From NCBI GenBank assembly GCA_027486655.1, contig JAIXOR010000003.1, positions 1 through 64,000 of the forward strand: DNA of 64,000 nt. Reading direction: 5' to 3'. This stretch comes from Verrucomicrobiaceae bacterium (lineage in GTDB: Bacteria > Verrucomicrobiota > Verrucomicrobiia > Verrucomicrobiales > Akkermansiaceae). Below are positions 16,749-24,766 of the stretch, one piece after another. The position numbers and the translations under genes were made by a program. Under the pieces are notes generated by a model. It did not search any database and was not told the DNA's origin. It was given only the letters and a program-made list of their open reading frames with translations. Each line of letters starts with the position of its first letter. Position 1 is the stretch's first letter.

Positions 16749-19163
16749 ATGATGCGCCGTTTTGGCATTCCCCTTCTTCTTGTCGGCTCCCTGCTGGTGG
16801 CGACGCTGGGGCTCTCGCGGCTGCGTTTCGACACGGACATCCTCTCGATGCTGCCTCGGGACCTTCCGGAGGTGAAGGGCCTCAAGGCCTATCAGAATGC
16901 CTTTTCGCGGAGCGAGGAGCTCATCGTCTTGATCCAGGGTGGGACTGGAGAAGACGCCCCCACGGAAGATGCCGCCGCCGCGCTGGGAGAGTGCCTCAAG
17001 CAGCAGGGCCTCGCGAAGAATATCCGCTGGAGGCCCGCTTGGAATGAAGAGCCGGAGGGCTTTGCCGAGCTGGTTGCCTACCTCTGGCTCAACGGGCCCG
17101 CGGAACCCGTCGAAGCCCAGCTTTCCCGCTGGTCCCCTGGGAACTCGGCTGACGGCTTTCGCGAATCCCTCGATCGGGTGGCCACCTCGATGGAGGGCAT
17201 GGACTTGTTGATGCGGGCGCATGATCCGATGGGCTTCCTCGATCACCCGGCGCTGGCGCAGTTGATGGAGGCGGGCAGCGGCGCTGGTGGTGGCTTCGAG
17301 AGCACGGACGGGAGCATTCGTTTGTTGATCATCGATGCCCCGGCCCCCATGGCGGGCTATCGAGAGGCGGCGGCGTGGTTGGATCAAGTGCGGAAGGCCA
17401 TCGACGGCTGGCGGAAGGAGGAAGGACAGGGCCTGCGGGCCAGTCTGACCGGAGAGCCCGCGTTTTCCGCGGAGATCGGCACGGCCATGGAAAACGACCT
17501 GAGCGGTTCGATCGGCATCACCCTCGGGCTGATCGGGATCCTTTTCTGGTGGATGCAGCGACGTTTCAGCCTGCTGCTGGGACTCACGGGAGTGCTGGTG
17601 CTGGTGTTCGTGGTGGCGCTCGGCACGGCGGGATGGATCTACGGGCACCTGAGCATCATGGCGCTGAGTTCGGCGGAGATCCTGATCGGCCTGGCGGTGG
17701 ACTACGGGCTGGTGATCTGCCAGGAGGCGAAGGTGGCCGGGCACGATCGCGCGGAGTTGCGCAAAGCCTGCCACAAACCGGTGTTCTTCGGCGCGCTCAC
17801 GACCTCGGTGGTCTTTCTCGCCCTGAACCTCGGCGGGCTGCCGGGCATGGCGCAGCTTGGCAGCATTGTGGCCATCGGCCTGAGTGCGGCGGCGCTGCTG
17901 ATGCTTGGCATTTATCTGCCCTTCGTGGCGAGGTTCGGAGTGGATCGCGCGCCGGCGACCGGCGACGGCGGCTTCCTGCCACGGAGCCGGCGTTCCTGGG
18001 GACTCACCGGATCCCTGGTTCTCGCATCCGCGGCGGTGCTCGCGTTCAAGGGACTGCCGGCGACCGATTTCAGTTCGGAAATCATGCGACCGCGCAACAG
18101 CCCTGCGATGGATGCGTTCGAGTCGTTGAGGAAGGCGTTCCCGGCCTTCGGCGGTGAGGCCCTTGGGATTGTCGTGGAGGCGGCGGGCGATGAGGAAATG
18201 CTCGGCCGGCTGAAAGAGGCGGAGCAGCGGTTGTTGACCGCGAGGAAATCCGGACTGCTTGCCTCTTCGAGCCTGCCCTCATCATGGTGGCCGGATCTCC
18301 AGTCCCAAAAATCCAACCGCGAAACCCTGCGCACATTGGCAGACGGGCGGAACCGACTGCTCGCTGAAGCCTCCGCCGCCGGATTCAGCGACGAGGGACT
18401 CGCCCTCGGAAAAAGCGTGCTCGACCAACTGAACCGCATGTCCCGGGCGGAAAGCGTCGTGTTTCCCGAATCCACCACCGCCAGGGAGATCCTGCGCGCC
18501 TTTCTCAGCCGCGACGACCGGGGCCGTGGCTGTGTCGCCGGCACCCTTCTGCCCGCGGACGGGGTCGAAGCGGCGGGCAAGGACTTCGCAGCCTTCCGCG
18601 CGCTCACCGGCAACGGCATTTGGCTGAGCGGATGGGACCTCTTCAAACCGGCCATCGCCGGACTCGTTCGCGAGGATCTGCCGAAGATGCTCGCCCCGAT
18701 GTTCCTGCTGCTGGTGGGGATGATGGCGCTGATTTTCCGCCGCGGCACCGACGTCGGGCTGGCCCTGCTCGCGATGGCGGTGAGCACCGTCATGCTCCTC
18801 GCGGTGATGAGCGCGGCGGGCTTGAAATGGAACTTCGTGAACCTGATGGCCACGCCGCTTCTGTTAGGAACCGGGATCGACTACGCCATCCACGTCACCC
18901 TCAGCCTGCGGCGGACCGGCGGCGACTTCAGGGAACTCTGGCAAGGCACAGGCAAGGCACTCCTCTTCTGCGGGGCGTCGAACGTCATCGGCTTCGGCTC
19001 GCTCGCATTCTCTTCCAGCGACGCCTTGGTCAGCCTGGGTGTCACCGCCGTGATCGGCATCCTGCTCTCGATGGCCGTCTCGATCTTCCTGCTTCCCGGC
19101 TGGCGGGATGGAGCGGAAATCAAGCGCCGAGATATGCCGCCCTCACCTCCGGATTCGCCTTGA
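16749..19163 (+). CDS. MMPL/RND-superfamily exporter
   Basis: About 804 residues. The duplicated RND plan is visible: TM1 (FGIPLLLVGSLLVATLGLS), a large periplasmic loop to about residue 250, five TMs (about 255-400, including LSSAEILIGLAVDYGLVICQ), TM7 (about 415-435), a second loop, and five TMs (about 650-795, with LLGTGIDYAIHVTLSLRRT). The D-Y motifs in TM4 and TM10 are typical proton-relay positions. Such exporters move lipids or hydrophobic molecules, and HpnN-like hopanoid transport is possible but unproven. The start is uncertain. ATG 16749 or 16752 lack a spaced RBS, TTG 16737 is possible, and the only strong AGGAGG (16701-16706) is correctly spaced for an in-frame ATT at 16713. Its 3' end overlaps the convergent livF by 44 bases. 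Confidence 0.87.
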   Translation: MMRRFGIPLLLVGSLLVATLGLSRLRFDTDILSMLPRDLPEVKGLKAYQNAFSRSEELIVLIQGGTGEDAPTEDAAAALGECLKQQGLAKNIRWRPAWNEEPEGFAELVAYLWLNGPAEPVEAQLSRWSPGNSADGFRESLDRVATSMEGMDLLMRAHDPMGFLDHPALAQLMEAGSGAGGGFESTDGSIRLLIIDAPAPMAGYREAAAWLDQVRKAIDGWRKEEGQGLRASLTGEPAFSAEIGTAMENDLSGSIGITLGLIGILFWWMQRRFSLLLGLTGVLVLVFVVALGTAGWIYGHLSIMALSSAEILIGLAVDYGLVICQEAKVAGHDRAELRKACHKPVFFGALTTSVVFLALNLGGLPGMAQLGSIVAIGLSAAALLMLGIYLPFVARFGVDRAPATGDGGFLPRSRRSWGLTGSLVLASAAVLAFKGLPATDFSSEIMRPRNSPAMDAFESLRKAFPAFGGEALGIVVEAAGDEEMLGRLKEAEQRLLTARKSGLLASSSLPSSWWPDLQSQKSNRETLRTLADGRNRLLAEASAAGFSDEGLALGKSVLDQLNRMSRAESVVFPESTTAREILRAFLSRDDRGRGCVAGTLLPADGVEAAGKDFAAFRALTGNGIWLSGWDLFKPAIAGLVREDLPKMLAPMFLLLVGMMALIFRRGTDVGLALLAMAVSTVMLLAVMSAAGLKWNFVNLMATPLLLGTGIDYAIHVTLSLRRTGGDFRELWQGTGKALLFCGASNVIGFGSLAFSSSDALVSLGVTAVIGILLSMAVSIFLLPGWRDGAEIKRRDMPPSPPDSP

Positions 19164-19827
19164 GCTCTGAGGAACGGCCCTCGAGGAGGATGCTTCCGGA
19201 TTCGAGCACGTAGGCGTAAGACGAGACCTCCAGGGCCAGGTTGGCATTCTGCTCGACCAGCAGGATGGTCAGTCCCTGCTCGCGGTTGATCTCGACGATC
19301 CGTTCAAAGATCGTCTTTACCAAAAGGGGCGCGATGCCCAGCGAGGGTTCGTCGAGCATCAGGAACTTCGGACGCCCCAGAAGGGCGCGCCCGATGGCCA
19401 GCATCTGTTGTTCTCCGCCGGAAAGGGTGCCGGCGGACTGGTTCTCCCGCTCCTTGAGGCGGGGGAAAAGCGAGAACACATACTCGGTCTGCGTGGCGAT
19501 CCACTTGCGGTCGCGCTGCAGGTAGGCTCCCATCAGCAGATTCTCATGCACCGTCAGGTTGGCGAACACCATGCGGCCCTCCGGCACGTGGCAAAGCCCC
19601 TGCGCCACGATCCGGTGGGGCGCGCTTCTTGCGATGTCGCGGCCCTCATACAGGATTTTTCCCGAGGCCGGCTTCACCAGGCCGGAGAGCGCCCGCAGCG
19701 TGGTCGATTTCCCTGCGCCATTCGCACCGATCAAGGTCACGATGCTGCCCTGAGGAACCTCCAGGCTGACACCGTGGAGGGCCTTGATGGCACCGTATGA
19801 AACGTGGAGATCCTTGACCGTAAGCAT
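19120..19827 (-). CDS. livF: Branched-chain amino acid-type ABC transporter ATP-binding protein LivF
   Basis: 235 residues. Walker A is GANGAGKST, the Q-loop region contains HVPEGRMVFANLTVHENL, the signature is LSGGEQQ, Walker B is KFLMLDEPSLGIAP, and the switch His is replaced by Gln in LLVEQNA, as is usual in LivF. The C-terminus ends NPEVRAAYLGA, the standard LivF tail. It is the last gene of livKHMGF, six bases after livG, and energises uptake together with LivG. The substrate class (branched-chain amino acids, or urea/amides as in related systems) cannot be fixed from the ATPase alone. Confidence 0.95.
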   Translation of the reverse strand: MLTVKDLHVSYGAIKALHGVSLEVPQGSIVTLIGANGAGKSTTLRALSGLVKPASGKILYEGRDIARSAPHRIVAQGLCHVPEGRMVFANLTVHENLLMGAYLQRDRKWIATQTEYVFSLFPRLKERENQSAGTLSGGEQQMLAIGRALLGRPKFLMLDEPSLGIAPLLVKTIFERIVEINREQGLTILLVEQNANLALEVSSYAYVLESGSILLEGRSSELKANPEVRAAYLGA

Positions 19828-19833
19828 GGTTCG

Positions 19834-20613
19834 TCATTCGTGAAGGGCGGAGGCGCCGAGGTAGGCCTCGATCACCTTCGGATGCACCTGGATTTCCTTC
19901 GGGGTTCCTTCGGCGATCTTGATGCCGTATTCGAGCACGGCGATGCGCTCGCAAATGCCCATGACCACCTTCATGTCGTGCTCGACGAGGAGAATGGCCA
20001 TGCCGAAGCGTTTTCGGATGAACTCGATGAGGTGCATGAGCTCCTCTTTTTCCGACGGATTCATGCCGGCAGCGGGTTCGTCGAGCAGCAGCAGCTTCGG
20101 CTGGGTGGCCAGGGCCCGCACGATCTCAAGGCGGCGCTGCCCGCCATAGGGAAGGCTGCGCGCGGGTTCATCGCGGAAATCCTGGAGCGAAAACACCTGG
20201 AGCAGATCCATCACCCGCTCCTCCACCTCCTTCTCGCCCGCGTGGTGCGAACGACCGCGCCACAGCGCCTCACGGATGCCGTGGGGCCTGTGGACCTGGG
20301 TCGCCACCCGCACGTTGTCGAAAACCGACATCGAACCGAAAAGCCGGATGTTCTGGAAAGTCCGGGCCATGCCCCCCTTGGTCAAGGCGTGGGGCCGCAG
20401 CCCTGCGGTGGGGCTGCCGCGGAACGAGATCGATCCGGCCGTCGGCTGATAGACTCCGGTGATCATGTTGAACACCGTGGTTTTCCCGGCGCCATTCGGG
20501 CCGATCAAGCCGATGAGGCCGCCTTCCGGCACCGAGAGGTTCACGCCATTCACCGCCACCAGACCGCCGAAGCGGATGGTGACGTCCTTGAGTTCCAATA
20601 AGGTCGCACTCAT
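19834..20613 (-). CDS. livG: Branched-chain amino acid-type ABC transporter ATP-binding protein LivG
   Basis: 259 residues. Walker A is GPNGAGKTTVFNMITG, the signature is LPYGGQRRLEIVRAL, Walker B is LLLDEPAAGMNPSE, the H-loop is ILLVEHDMKVVMGI, and the C-terminal HPKVIEAYLGA is characteristic of LivG. The insertion between Walker A and signature (VHRPHGIREALWRGRSHHAG) matches the extended helical region of this family. It lies four bases downstream of livM and six upstream of livF, so co-transcription and near translational coupling are expected. Confidence 0.95.
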   Translation of the reverse strand: MSATLLELKDVTIRFGGLVAVNGVNLSVPEGGLIGLIGPNGAGKTTVFNMITGVYQPTAGSISFRGSPTAGLRPHALTKGGMARTFQNIRLFGSMSVFDNVRVATQVHRPHGIREALWRGRSHHAGEKEVEERVMDLLQVFSLQDFRDEPARSLPYGGQRRLEIVRALATQPKLLLLDEPAAGMNPSEKEELMHLIEFIRKRFGMAILLVEHDMKVVMGICERIAVLEYGIKIAEGTPKEIQVHPKVIEAYLGASALHE

Positions 20614-20617
20614 GGGT

Positions 20618-21559
20618 TCAGGCAGCGGAGGACCTCTTCCGGCGTTCGAAGTGAAACAGCCCCTGGGGCCGGGCGATCATCAGGAAGATGATGAGCAGCG
20701 CGTAAATGATCATCCGGTATTCCGCCACGGAACGCAGGAACTCGGGGGCCAGTGTTAGAAGGACCGCCGCTAGAATCACCCCCGCCGTGCGTCCCATGCC
20801 ACCGAGGATCACCATGACCACCACCTCGAAGCTCTTCATGAAATCAAACACCTGCGGGGTGATCGAGGTCTTGTGATGGGCGAACAAACCGCCGGCAATG
20901 CCCGCGAAGAACGCTCCGATCACAAAGGCGGTGACCTTGTAGCGGGTGGGATTGAGCCCCATCGCGCTGGCGGCGACCTCGTCGTCATGCACGGCGATGA
21001 AGCCGCGGCCGTAGGTCGAGTTGACGAGGCTGGCGACCACATACACGGCCACGGCGGCCAGGATGAAGGTCCAGGCCAGGCCGGTCATCCTCGGGATGCC
21101 GCTCAATCCGCTGGCCCCGCCGGCGGCTTCCACGTTCTGGAAGATCACGCGGATGATCTCACCGAAGCCGAGGGTGACAATCGCGAGGTAGTCCCCCCTC
21201 AGGCGCAGCGAGGGAACCCCGACCAGCAAGCCCGCAAGGGCAGCGACCAGCCCCCCGGCAACAAGCGTGGGAAGGAACAGCCAGGCAAGTTGGTCCGCGC
21301 CCATGCTCTGCCGGAGCGCGAGGGTGATCATGGCGGAAACATAGGCTCCCACCGACATGAACCCGGCGTGACCGAGACTGAACTGCCCGGTGTGCCCGTT
21401 GATGAGATTGAGGCTGACGGCGAGGATGATCGCAATGCCGATGTCGATCACCACCCCCCGGTAATACGGGTTCATCAAATCCGCGCAAAGACCTGCGGCC
21501 ACGGCCGCGACGATGGCGATCAGCAGGAGGGCGCGGGGTGCTTTGAGGAAGAGCTGCAT
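20618..21559 (-). CDS. livM: Branched-chain amino acid-type ABC transporter permease LivM
   Basis: 313 residues with about nine to ten hydrophobic segments beginning ALLLIAIVAAVAAGLCADLM. Family landmarks are LINGHTGQFSLGHAGFMSVG near residue 55, VTLGFGEIIRVIFQN, and the ATPase-contact EAA-like loop AVHDDEVAASAMGLNPTRYK. It pairs with LivH in the inner membrane. Start and stop fit tightly between livH (one base) and livG (four bases). The C-terminus is short and basic (FHFERRKRSSAA). Confidence 0.94.
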   Translation of the reverse strand: MQLFLKAPRALLLIAIVAAVAAGLCADLMNPYYRGVVIDIGIAIILAVSLNLINGHTGQFSLGHAGFMSVGAYVSAMITLALRQSMGADQLAWLFLPTLVAGGLVAALAGLLVGVPSLRLRGDYLAIVTLGFGEIIRVIFQNVEAAGGASGLSGIPRMTGLAWTFILAAVAVYVVASLVNSTYGRGFIAVHDDEVAASAMGLNPTRYKVTAFVIGAFFAGIAGGLFAHHKTSITPQVFDFMKSFEVVVMVILGGMGRTAGVILAAVLLTLAPEFLRSVAEYRMIIYALLIIFLMIARPQGLFHFERRKRSSAA

Positions 21560-21560
21560 G

Positions 21561-22472
21561 TCAGACTTTCTCGATCTGCTTGGAACCTAACAGGCCGGTG
21601 GGTTTGAAGATCAGGATGATGATGAGGATGGCGAAGGCGATCCCGTCCCGATAGGTCGAGACGCCGGACATGCCGCCGGCGAAGGTTTCCACGACGCCGA
21701 GCACCATCCCACCGAGGGCGGCTCCCGGCAGGTTGCCAATGCCACCGAGCACGGCGGCGACGAAAGCCTTGAGGCCGACGTTCACGCCCATCAGGGGATC
21801 GATGCCGGTGTAGGTCATGCCGTAGAGGATGCCGCCCGCACCGGCCAGGGCGGATCCGAGGCCGAAGGTGAAGGAGATGATGAAGGTGTTGCTGATGCCC
21901 ATCAAGGAGGCGGCGGAGGCATTGTGGGAAACGGCGCGCATGGCCATCCCGATGCGGGTTTTCTTCACGATGAAGGTGAGGGCTGCGAGCAGCACCACCG
22001 TCACGCCGAGCACCACGAACTGGGTGGTGTTGAACGAAAGACCGCCCAGTTTGAAAACACCGGCGGGCAGAAGATCGGGGAAGGCCTTCTGGGAAGCGCC
22101 GAAGACGGCCTTGTGCTGGCAGGTGTACTCGATCAGCAGGGAGACCCCGATGGCGGTGATCAGGACCGTGAGCTTCGGCCGGTCGCGCAGGGGCCGGTAG
22201 GCGAGCAGCTCGATGAGGATGCCAATCGCCGCGCAGATGACCATGGAAAGCACCATCACCAGGGTCCAGCCGGCCCAGCCGGGAAGCGGGAACCACTGCG
22301 CCACGCGGGGCGCGAGGTAGTAGCCGGCGAAGGAGCCCAGCATGAAAACATCGCCATGGGCGAAGTTGATGAACCTCAGCACCCCATAGACCATCGTGTA
22401 TCCGATGGCGATGAGGGCGTAAACCGCACCGAGGGCCAGGCCGTTGACGAGTTGCTGCGAGATCTCGTTCAC
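21561..22472 (-). CDS. livH: Branched-chain amino acid-type ABC transporter permease LivH
   Basis: About 303 residues from GTG 22472 (VNEISQQLVNGLALGAVYAL), where family similarity begins. The frame stays open to 22565, but that stretch overlaps the livK end and does not resemble LivH. Characteristic features are YTMVYGVLRFINFAHGDVFM, the EAA-like loop MRAVSHNASAASLMGISNT, and GALAGGMVLGVVETFAGG-type C-terminal helices (GAALGGMVLGVVETFAGG). About eight membrane helices form the permease with LivM. No Shine-Dalgarno is visible, so translation probably follows livK, whose stop is 55 bases upstream. Confidence 0.93.
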   Translation of the reverse strand: MNEISQQLVNGLALGAVYALIAIGYTMVYGVLRFINFAHGDVFMLGSFAGYYLAPRVAQWFPLPGWAGWTLVMVLSMVICAAIGILIELLAYRPLRDRPKLTVLITAIGVSLLIEYTCQHKAVFGASQKAFPDLLPAGVFKLGGLSFNTTQFVVLGVTVVLLAALTFIVKKTRIGMAMRAVSHNASAASLMGISNTFIISFTFGLGSALAGAGGILYGMTYTGIDPLMGVNVGLKAFVAAVLGGIGNLPGAALGGMVLGVVETFAGGMSGVSTYRDGIAFAILIIILIFKPTGLLGSKQIEKV

Positions 22473-22527
22473 AAGCGGTCGGCGGAGGTCGTTCGGAGGA
22501 AGGTGGTGGCGAAACCTTGCGGACGAA

Positions 22528-23673
22528 TCAGGGAGCGATGGTTTCGAGGAAACGGAACTTCCCATCCTTGATCTGGAGGATGGCTGCGGATTTCACCGCA
22601 TCACGCTTGGCATCGAGCGAGAACTTGCCGGTGACTCCCTCGAAATCCTTGGTGGCGGCAATCGCGTCGCGGAGCTTGGCCCCCTCGGTGGTGCCGGCAC
22701 GCTGGATGGCATCGGCGAGCACATACGCGGAATCATAGCCAAGCGCGGCCATGGCGTCGGGGGTCTTGTTGTACTTCGCCTTGTACGCGGCGACGAAGGC
22801 GGTCATCTTCGGCGAGGCATCCTCGGGCGAGCAGTGGGTGGAGAAGTAGTTGCCCTCCACGGCGTCCTTGCCCACTTGGAGCAGGTTTTCGGACTCCCAG
22901 CCATCGCCGCCGAAGAGAGGCACGCCAAGGCCGAGCTCCTTGGCCTGGATGGCGATGAGGGCGACGTCGTTGTAGTATCCCGGCACAAACACGGCATCCG
23001 CTCCGGCTCCCTTGATGGTGGTGAGCTGCGCCTTGAAATCCTTGTCACCGCCGTTGTAATCGAGCTCCGAGGCAAGGGTGCCGCCGTTCTTGGCGAACTG
23101 CTCTTTGAAATACTTCGCGAGGCCCTTGGAGTAATCGCTTTTGGCATCGGTGAGAATGGCAACCTTGCCCGCCTTGAGAGTCTTGGTGGCGAAGTTGGCC
23201 ATGACCGTTCCCTGGAAGGGATCGATGAAACAGATGCGGAAAATGTAGTCGCCGACTTCCGTGACTTTCGGGTTGGTCGAAGCGGGTGAGATCATCGGAA
23301 TGCCGGCGGCCTGGGCGATCGGAGCAGCTTCCAGCGAGCGGCTGGAGGCGACCTCGCCCAGGATGGCCACCACCCCGTCGCGGGAGATCAGCTTGTTGAC
23401 GATGTTGGCGGGCTCTCCGGCCTTCGACTGGTTGTCCTCGGTGAGGAGTTCGATCTTTTTACCGAGCACTCCGCCCTTGGCGTTGATTTCCTCGATGGCA
23501 AGCAGGGTGCCTTCATGGGAGGACGTGCCGAAGGTGGCTTCCTTGCCGGTCAGCGAGGCAAATTCACCCACCTTGATGGTGTCCCCGCCGCCGGATTTGC
23601 ATCCGGAAAGGCCGAGTGCGAGGAGCGCGGCGGAACCGGCGATGGCGGAAATGAGGGGAAGGCGGGGATTCAT
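22528..23673 (-). CDS. livK: Branched-chain amino acid-type ABC transporter substrate-binding lipoprotein LivK
   Basis: 381 residues from ATG 23673. The signal peptide ends in a lipobox (LGLSGC), so it is a lipoprotein. The type I periplasmic binding fold (Peripla_BP_6) is seen from IKVGEFASLTGKEATFGTSS through VAILGEVASSRSLEAAPIAQ, PMISPASTNPKVT and FVPGYYNDVALIAIQAKELG. It is the first gene of the liv cluster and so the likely 5' end of the transcript. Ligand specificity (leucine-type, amide or other) cannot be assigned by eye. Confidence 0.94.
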   Translation of the reverse strand: MNPRLPLISAIAGSAALLALGLSGCKSGGGDTIKVGEFASLTGKEATFGTSSHEGTLLAIEEINAKGGVLGKKIELLTEDNQSKAGEPANIVNKLISRDGVVAILGEVASSRSLEAAPIAQAAGIPMISPASTNPKVTEVGDYIFRICFIDPFQGTVMANFATKTLKAGKVAILTDAKSDYSKGLAKYFKEQFAKNGGTLASELDYNGGDKDFKAQLTTIKGAGADAVFVPGYYNDVALIAIQAKELGLGVPLFGGDGWESENLLQVGKDAVEGNYFSTHCSPEDASPKMTAFVAAYKAKYNKTPDAMAALGYDSAYVLADAIQRAGTTEGAKLRDAIAATKDFEGVTGKFSLDAKRDAVKSAAILQIKDGKFRFLETIAP

Positions 23674-23816
23674 GGAAAGGATCTTGGAAGTGCCGGGCAA
23701 TCTAGGAACCCGCCCGGGCCAGTGCAACAGCATTTTCCATACCGGAAAACACCCCGCAAGGGCCCTTGAACCTCCTCGGAAAACGAGCTCCCGGACCCGG
23801 TTACCATCCCCCACCC

Positions 23817-24722
23817 TCACGATCCCCCACCGCTGGCGCTTCGCCGGGCCGTCTTCCAGACAAGCAGGACAAGAAGAGCCAAGCCTAGCAGCCCAAGCAG
23901 CCGGATGACGGGATTCCCACCTCGGTGAGACTCCGCTCCCGACCCCTCCCCCATCCGCGGACCCGGAGCACGGGCGGCTGGATGCCGCGGGCCGGGCGAG
24001 GAGGCGTGGCGGAGCCCGTTCCGTGGTTCCGCTTTCGGGACCTCCAGGTGTTCGCAACCCGGCCAGTTGGCCTTCAGCCAGCGGGCGAGTTCGAGTACCT
24101 TCGCGGATTCGGGCATGTCTTCGAGACCTGGAAAAACTTCGGTGATGAATGGAGAATCCGCCTTTCTAAGGTCGGACGTGATCGTTCCAAAAGTGTAGAT
24201 CGAGATGTCAGACAAACGGTTTTCCGTTTGGGACTGACCATGCTTTGCCGCGACACCGCGCATCAAAAGACCTCTGGATCGCTCCACCATAAACGACTCT
24301 CCGTACCCGAACATCGGCTCTTCAAAGTAACGCGACATTTCCGCCAGTTGGTAGAAACGACCCGAATCCTGCTCCGCGTTCATCAAGCGGCGCCATTCGC
24401 CAAGATCCTGAATCTCACGTTTGGGCGAAAGTAGAATCTGAACTGCAATTCCTGGAATTGAAGCATGGTCTCTCCTCGGATGATTGAACATCCACTGCGC
24501 GGTTGCTCGAAGTTTTTCAGCGTCACTCAGGCCATCGAGCGCTTTTCGCCGAATCGTTTCCCGTTCAAGTGAATCAAAGGGGGCGCTTGATTTCCGGACT
24601 TCTTTGATCCCTTCGCTGAATCGGGCCAAAACCTCATCCGTGACCAGGGCTTGGCTTCCTAACAACGATTGGCAGGATGCAAGAAGCATGCAGCCAACGG
24701 CTCTCGGGATCATGAGTTTCAT
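23817..24722 (-). CDS. Unrecognised exported protein with C-terminal membrane anchor
   Basis: 301 residues, not recognised. The ATG at 24722 starts a signal peptide-like segment (KLMIPRAVGCMLLASCQSLL) and is preceded by AAGGGAG. The body (about 30-230) is mainly helical with charged surface and aromatic motifs (TAQWMFNHPRRDHASIPGIA, LARWLKANWPGCEHLEVP). A Pro/Gly/Arg-rich linker (about 230-270) leads to one TM segment (VIRLLGLLGLALLVLLVW) and a short basic tail, so both ends suggest a periplasmic domain tethered to the inner membrane. It follows the ABC exporter gene by 44 bases on the same strand. Base use is slightly lower in G+C than its neighbours. Confidence 0.7.
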   Translation of the reverse strand: MKLMIPRAVGCMLLASCQSLLGSQALVTDEVLARFSEGIKEVRKSSAPFDSLERETIRRKALDGLSDAEKLRATAQWMFNHPRRDHASIPGIAVQILLSPKREIQDLGEWRRLMNAEQDSGRFYQLAEMSRYFEEPMFGYGESFMVERSRGLLMRGVAAKHGQSQTENRLSDISIYTFGTITSDLRKADSPFITEVFPGLEDMPESAKVLELARWLKANWPGCEHLEVPKAEPRNGLRHASSPGPRHPAARAPGPRMGEGSGAESHRGGNPVIRLLGLLGLALLVLLVWKTARRSASGGGS

Positions 24723-24766
24723 GGCTCCCTTGTGGATGTGTAGCGTGCGGACGACCCGAGGGTCTA

